Shown: positions 59,763-64,000 of the stretch, piece by piece
How positions within the stretch are numbered: the first letter of the stretch is position 1
Layout of the letters: the number at the start of each line of letters is the position of its first letter
Source: DATILI01 sp035476635
GTDB taxonomy: Bacteria > Pseudomonadota > Gammaproteobacteria > Burkholderiales > Burkholderiaceae_C
Assembly (NCBI GenBank): GCA_035476635.1
Contig: DATILI010000035.1
Span: 15,292 to 79,291, forward strand
DNA length: 64,000 nt
Reading direction: 5' to 3'
Made by a program: the position numbers and the translations under genes
Notes under the pieces: generated by a model
The model's input: the letters and a program-made list of their open reading frames with translations, nothing else
Told to the model about the DNA's origin: nothing
Database searches by the model: none

Positions 59763-61088
59763 ATGGACAGTGGCACGCAGAGGCCCCGTACGCAGCCGAT
59801 GAATTTGCAGCCGGTGCATTCGCAGCCGATGAACCAGCTGAACCACCATTCGGCCCATCGCGTCGACACCGACTCCATACCGCCGGGCATCGAGGCGCAT
59901 GCGCTGGAGTTTTCCGGCAGCGGCGGCGAGTTCTTTCGGGTCTGGATCGTCAACGTGCTGCTGAGCATCGTGACGCTGGGCTTCTACACCCCGTTTGCGC
60001 GGCGCCGCACGGCGCAGTACTTCTACGGCCACACGCTGGTGGCCGGCAGCCCGCTGGAGTTCACCGCGCAAAAGCGCAAGATGGTGCTGGGCTTCTTGCT
60101 GCTGGTGCTGTTCTACCTGCTGTTCCAGCTGGCCGCCGACACCGGCCAGGGCACGGCGACCACGCTGTTCCTTTTGGCCGGCGCCGCCCTGGCGCCGTAC
60201 CTGTGGGGCAGCGCCATGCGTTTCAGGCTCAGCGCCACGCGCTGGCGCGGCGTGCGGCTGCAGTTTGCCGCGCCCTGGCGCCAGGTCTATGCCGCCAGCT
60301 GGCCGGTGTTCGCGATTGCGCTGCTCTGGAGTGCCGTGGGCTTTGCGCTCAGCATGATGGCGCCCGAGCTGCCCGCGCCACCGCCCCTGGCTGGGCCCGG
60401 CGCGGCCCGCTCCCCCGGCTTGCCCACCGTCACGCCGTGGATGGGCGTGCTGGTGGCCGTGGCCCTGGTGCTGACCCTGCTGTGCATCATCCGGCTGGAG
60501 TTCAACTACAAGAGCCTGCTGGTGCTGCGCGCGCGCATCGGCTCGCATGCGGGGCGCTGGAAGCCGGTGTACCGCGACTTCTTGAAGATCTGGCTCGCCA
60601 CCGTGGCCGTGTTCGTGCTGTGCGTTGCGTTGACGCTTGCGCTGCTGGCCGCATTTGTCGGCGGCTCGTTCGCGTTGCTGGGGGGCCTGCGAAACATGGG
60701 ACTGTTCGCCATCGTGGTGCTCGTGCTGATGGCCATCGGCACCATCTTCATCGTCTTCCTGGCCTCGGCGCCGGCGCGTGCCTACCGCGAGGCGCGCATG
60801 TTCCGCCTGGTCTGGAGCAATGTGGGCGTGAGCCAGATCGCGCGCTTCAAGTGCCGTCTGCGCACCCGGCGCTACGTGATGTTGCGCATCAAGAACATGT
60901 TTCTCTCTCTGTTCACGCTGGGCTTTTACCGCCCCTTCGCCATGGTGAGCGAGTACCGCATGAAGACCGAGTCCGTCACGCTGCACGTCAAGGGCGGCGT
61001 GGACCAGCTCGCGGGCCAGCTCGTCGCCGAGCAGGGCAGCCTGGGCGATGCGGTGGCGGACGCGGTCGGCCTGGACCTGGTGGGCTGA
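59763..61088 (+). CDS. DUF898 (YjgN-type) polytopic membrane protein
   Basis: A 441-residue inner-membrane protein with about eight hydrophobic helices. It has FFRVWIVNVLLSIVTLGFYTPFARRRTAQY in two halves, a signature of DUF898/YjgN, repeated as FKCRLRTRRYVMLRIKNMFL near residue 365. The function is unknown. Its start follows GGAGGGAG. It overlaps nothing but leads directly into an M48 peptidase gene 4 bases on, a pairing I know from other betaproteobacteria. Within the first 40 residues QPMNLQPVHSQPMNQLN is a short imperfect repeat. Confidence 0.87.
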   Translation: MDSGTQRPRTQPMNLQPVHSQPMNQLNHHSAHRVDTDSIPPGIEAHALEFSGSGGEFFRVWIVNVLLSIVTLGFYTPFARRRTAQYFYGHTLVAGSPLEFTAQKRKMVLGFLLLVLFYLLFQLAADTGQGTATTLFLLAGAALAPYLWGSAMRFRLSATRWRGVRLQFAAPWRQVYAASWPVFAIALLWSAVGFALSMMAPELPAPPPLAGPGAARSPGLPTVTPWMGVLVAVALVLTLLCIIRLEFNYKSLLVLRARIGSHAGRWKPVYRDFLKIWLATVAVFVLCVALTLALLAAFVGGSFALLGGLRNMGLFAIVVLVLMAIGTIFIVFLASAPARAYREARMFRLVWSNVGVSQIARFKCRLRTRRYVMLRIKNMFLSLFTLGFYRPFAMVSEYRMKTESVTLHVKGGVDQLAGQLVAEQGSLGDAVADAVGLDLVG

Positions 61089-61092
61089 TGCG

Positions 61093-62229
61093 ATGAGCGA
61101 CAGCGCCCCGGCGCCGATCCCGGCGCGCTGGTTCGATGGGCAGAGCAGCCAGGCGCAACGGGTATTGGTGAACCTGGCACCTGGCGCCAAAGGCCCGTCG
61201 CTGCTGCTGCACGCGCTGGATCAGCCGGGCGCTGAACCACGCGTGTTCCTCCAGGCGCAGGTCGGCTGGCCCGAAGCATGGAGCGCGGGCAAGGTGCAGC
61301 GCACGGTCATCGTCGACCTACGCGAAGCGGGCAGCCTGGAGATCGACGCCGTCGCGCAGTGGCAGGCGTTGCTCGACGCGAACGGTGCGCGCCCACCGCT
61401 GGCACAGCGCATGCAGACGCACTGGCGCGTCTTCCTCGCCGTGCTGCTGGTGGCGGCCGCCGGCCTCTGGGCTTTCTACCGTTGGGGCACGCCGTGGGCC
61501 GCAACGCAGCTTACGCGCCAGGTGCCGCTGGGCTGGGAAACCGCGCTGGCACAGCGCGCGCTGCAGCAAATGGACGAGAGCATGCTCAAGCCCAGCAAGC
61601 TGCCGGCTGAGCGCCAGGCGCAACTGCAGCAGCGCTTTGCCACGCTCGCAGCGGGCATCGACCCCGGCCTGAAACGCTATGCGGGCTATGCGCCGCCGCT
61701 GACGCTGGCTTTTCGCTCGGGCATGGGCGCGAATGCTTTTGCGTTGCCCGGCGGTGCCATCGTCATGACCGACGGCCTGGTGCAAGCCGCCGGCAAGCGA
61801 GGCCTGGGCGACGACGCACTGCTCGGCGTGCTCGCGCATGAGCTCGGCCACGTCATGCACCGGCACACCACGCGCATCATCGTGGAGCAGGGCGTGCTCA
61901 ATATCGGCCTGGGCCTGGCGCTGGGCGATCTTTCCAGCGTGGTGTCGATGGGCGGCTCGCTGCTCACCGGCCTGGCCTACCGGCGCAGCCATGAAACCGA
62001 AGCCGATTGCTTCGGCCTCGCGCTGATGCAAAAGGCGCAATTGCCCACGGCGCCAATGGCCGAACTGCTGCTGGGCATCGACGGCGAGCGAGAAGAGAAG
62101 CAGCGGCCCCAGGGCAGCGCCAATCGCACGAGCGATGCCGCCAGCGGCCTGGCCAGCCTGCTCAGCAGCCACCCCGCCACGCGCGAGCGCGCCGAGCGGC
62201 TCAAGCGCGGGGAGGCGCAGGGCTGCTGA
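61093..62229 (+). CDS. M48-family zinc metallopeptidase with N-terminal membrane region
   Basis: A 378-residue protein. The N-terminal 110 residues are a soluble beta-rich part, then a membrane helix at about 113-130 (VFLAVLLVAAAGLWAFY). The peptidase domain follows: the zinc motif LAHELGHVMHRH gives His249, Glu250 and His253, and SHETEADCFGLALM supplies the third ligand (Glu). It is of the Ste24/HtpX-BepA class and probably acts in the periplasm or at the membrane. Its start is 4 bases after the DUF898 stop, so the two are coupled. Substrate unknown. Confidence 0.88.
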   Translation: MSDSAPAPIPARWFDGQSSQAQRVLVNLAPGAKGPSLLLHALDQPGAEPRVFLQAQVGWPEAWSAGKVQRTVIVDLREAGSLEIDAVAQWQALLDANGARPPLAQRMQTHWRVFLAVLLVAAAGLWAFYRWGTPWAATQLTRQVPLGWETALAQRALQQMDESMLKPSKLPAERQAQLQQRFATLAAGIDPGLKRYAGYAPPLTLAFRSGMGANAFALPGGAIVMTDGLVQAAGKRGLGDDALLGVLAHELGHVMHRHTTRIIVEQGVLNIGLGLALGDLSSVVSMGGSLLTGLAYRRSHETEADCFGLALMQKAQLPTAPMAELLLGIDGEREEKQRPQGSANRTSDAASGLASLLSSHPATRERAERLKRGEAQGC

Positions 62230-62358
62230 AGGCGTCGCACCGCTGCGGCGAGGGTTTTCCGGCGGATGAGATATGAAGGATTGTTGGGGCTGACCGGCCC
62301 GATCCACCCGCGATATCAAAACGCCTGTCCAGCGACCACCATCAATGGACAAAAAAGT

Positions 62359-62793
62359 GTGAAGCCCACCGATAAGCCGGATTCTGTGCATTCGGTTGCC
62401 CGAATGTGACCGCCATTACTCTGGGCCGTGGGTCGCCCACACGGCTCGATGCTACCTACCCGCCAGCTCTCCGGGACCGGATCAACACTGGCCTACTTGG
62501 TATTGCTGCGCGTAGAGATTGCCCGTTTCACCCAGATCGGGCTTTGCCCGATCTGGGTGGCTGTGCTGTGCAAGCTTGCGCCTGCATCGTCTGGCTTGCG
62601 CCATCCGAACATCGGCTTGCGCCGATGTTGCACAGAACACCCGTCCTGGGGTCCCGAACTGACTCGTCTCTGTTGCTCTAATCCTCACCTCACGGTGGAC
62701 AGGTGTTACCTGCTACGCTGCCCTATGCAGTCCGGACGTTCCTCCAGTGCCTGGTTTCCCAGATTGCACCAGCGGCGGTCTGGCGGGCTTCAC
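62359..62793 (-). ncRNA. rnpB: RNase P RNA (class A) with enlarged hairpins
   Basis: About 435 nt on the minus strand. The 5' part has GAGGAACGTCCGGACTGCAT then AGGGCAG, and the 3' part has ACAGAATCCGGCTTATCGG, both RNase P hallmarks. The conserved AGAGCAACAGAGA core and the CAAGTAGGCCAG segment are also present. The ends pair as P1: GTGAAGCCC with GGGCTTCAC. After P1 a T6 run (62351-62356) is the likely terminator. The middle holds extra hairpins (62529-62628). The RNA trims 5' leaders of tRNA precursors. Ends are defined by P1 and may shift a few bases. Confidence 0.92.
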
Positions 62794-62798
62794 GAACG

Positions 62799-62827
62799 GT
62801 ATTATCCCCGGTCTGCTTGATCAACAC
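62799..62827 (-). promoter_or_regulatory. Putative rnpB promoter
   Basis: TAATAC (62804-62799) and GTGTTG (62827-62822) are separated by 17 bases on the minus strand. The start point, 6-7 bases after the -10, falls at the 5' base of the P1 stem, which agrees with the predicted RNA end. The -35 is weak. It sits just upstream of the divergent FAD-oxidoreductase start. Confidence 0.55.
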
Positions 62828-62837
62828 GAGCCACCCC

Positions 62838-64000
62838 ATGATTCGCCTGTCCGAAATCAAACTTTCGCTGTCTGAAGCGGAAAACCCCGAAGCGCCGCTG
62901 CGCGCCGCCGCCCGCCGCATCCTGGATGTGACGCCAGTGGACATTGCCGCGGTAGAAGTCTTCAAGCGCAGCTTCGATGCGCGCAAGGCCGACCTGAGTG
63001 CGGTGTACATCGCCGATGTCACGCTGTCCGACCCTTCGCGCGAAGCTGCCTTGCTGGCAAAGTTTCCCAACCATCCGCACGTCGGCCCGACGCCCGACAT
63101 GGCCTGGCGCGCGCCGGTGCAGGCGCCGGCTGACCTGCCCCTGCGCCCCGTCGTCGTCGGCTTTGGCCCCTGCGGCATCTTTGCGGCCCTGGTCCTCGCG
63201 CAAATGGGCTTCAAGCCCATCGTGCTGGAGCGCGGCAAGCCAGTGCGCGAACGCACCAAGGACACCTGGGGCTTATGGCGCAAAAACGTGCTGAATCCCG
63301 AATCGAATGTGCAGTTCGGCGAAGGCGGCGCAGGCACGTTTTCCGACGGCAAGCTCTACAGCCAGATCAAGGATCCGCGCTATCTCGGCCGCAAGGTCAT
63401 GAACGAATTCGTCAAGGCCGGTGCGCCCGATGAGATTCTCTATGTCGCGCACCCGCACATCGGCACGTTCAAGCTTGTGAAGGTGGTGGAAAACATGCGC
63501 GAGCAGATCATCGCCATGGGCGGCGAGATTCGCTTCGAGCAGCGTGTGACGGATGTGCTGATCGAAGACGGCCCTGAGGGCCGGCAGCTGCGCGGCCTCA
63601 CCGTGCTTGACCAGGCCACGGGCGTCAGCAGCACGCTGCGCGCAGACCACGTGGTGATGGCGCTGGGCCACAGTTCGCGCGACACCTTCGCCATGCTGCA
63701 TGAGCGCGGCGTGAGCATGGAGGCCAAGCCGTTTTCCATTGGATTTCGCATCGAGCATCCACAGGGCTTGATCGACCGCGCGCGCTGGGGCCGGCATGCT
63801 GGCCATCCGCTGCTGGGTGCGGCCGACTACAAGCTGGTGCACCATGCCAGCAACGGCCGCTCGGTCTACAGCTTTTGCATGTGCCCGGGCGGAACGGTAG
63901 TCGCTGCCACCTCCGAGCCGAACCGCGTGGTGACCAACGGCATGAGCCAGTACTCGCGCAATGAACGCAACGCCAACGCGGGCATCGTGGTCGGCATCAC
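62838..64000 (+). CDS. NAD(P)/FAD-dependent oxidoreductase, 3' end cut by window edge
   Basis: About 387 residues are visible, from ATG at 62838. The N-terminal 85 residues form a small alpha/beta region (LSEIKLSLSEAENPEAPLRA), followed by the Rossmann loop PVVVGFGPCGIFAALVLAQMG (residues about 104-124) with the acidic end at LERGKPV. SNVQFGEGGAGTFSDGKLY and VMALGHSSRDTFAMLHERGV are typical of the YtfP/HI0933-like flavoprotein family in proteobacteria. The C-terminal part is missing. The reaction and substrate are unknown. Confidence 0.85.
   Translation, partial: MIRLSEIKLSLSEAENPEAPLRAAARRILDVTPVDIAAVEVFKRSFDARKADLSAVYIADVTLSDPSREAALLAKFPNHPHVGPTPDMAWRAPVQAPADLPLRPVVVGFGPCGIFAALVLAQMGFKPIVLERGKPVRERTKDTWGLWRKNVLNPESNVQFGEGGAGTFSDGKLYSQIKDPRYLGRKVMNEFVKAGAPDEILYVAHPHIGTFKLVKVVENMREQIIAMGGEIRFEQRVTDVLIEDGPEGRQLRGLTVLDQATGVSSTLRADHVVMALGHSSRDTFAMLHERGVSMEAKPFSIGFRIEHPQGLIDRARWGRHAGHPLLGAADYKLVHHASNGRSVYSFCMCPGGTVVAATSEPNRVVTNGMSQYSRNERNANAGIVVGI

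Overview
The window is high-GC, gene-dense DNA from a betaproteobacterium of the order Burkholderiales, most likely Comamonadaceae (Variovorax / Polaromonas / Rhodoferax type). This rests on the gene content, the single-cysteine DksA with an Ala/Lys-rich N-terminus, the gene order around the division and cell wall (dcw) cluster, and a palindromic repeat of a kind I associate with this family. I see no transposase, phage, CRISPR or tRNA gene. It is core chromosome with some accessory genes.

Left part (1-15.3 kb). A 3'-truncated tldD faces a LuxR-type and a Crp-type regulator. A lone peptide-type ABC substrate-binding protein follows. Then come three minus-strand genes that form the most unusual block: a class III adenylyl cyclase with TolB-like and TPR regions, a soluble PAP2/vanadium-haloperoxidase-like enzyme with an N-terminal SAGF repeat, and a signal-less subtilase. 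Next are a hydroxyisobutyrate-dehydrogenase-type enzyme, rodA, a kinase-HDOD-GAF fusion and a stand-alone HDOD paralogue.

Middle left (15.3-25.7 kb). A plus-strand run encodes a YqiA-like esterase, an RNB exoribonuclease, a TonB-like protein, aroE and mtgA, then (after a minus-strand MATE exporter) PlsC, a CdsA-like enzyme and ruvC. A chemoreceptor gene with a strongly hairpinned leader closes the block on the minus strand.

Centre (25.9-47.6 kb). The complete dcw cluster lies on the minus strand, transcribed leftward: mraZ, rsmH, ftsL, ftsI, murE, murF, mraY, murD, ftsW, murG, murC, ddl, ftsQ, ftsA, ftsZ, an inserted alpha/beta hydrolase, lpxC and a 58-residue membrane protein. Most junctions overlap by 1-11 bases. 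Upstream of mraZ are four 10-bp-spaced AGTG boxes that look like the MraZ operator. hslV-hslU sits just upstream with a near-consensus heat-shock promoter. murD carries two in-frame copies of a palindromic repeat, of which a third copy lies next to rodA.

Right part (47.6-64 kb). A coiled-coil/STAS protein, DksA, a His-rich COG0523 GTPase, an RlmI-type methyltransferase, a DUF2799 lipoprotein, xerC, a DUF484 protein, dapF, a DsbA-like isomerase, a TctC-type binding protein, a Nudix plus metallo-beta-lactamase fusion, a DUF898 membrane protein with an M48 peptidase, the RNase P RNA with enlarged hairpins, and a 3'-truncated FAD-dependent oxidoreductase.

The main theme is envelope growth and division (dcw, rodA, mtgA, dapF, xerC, lpxC), with protein quality control (hslVU) and stringent-response control (dksA) alongside. 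Start sites were chosen by ribosome binding sites, family N-termini and overlaps. All functions are inferred from sequence; no database search was run.
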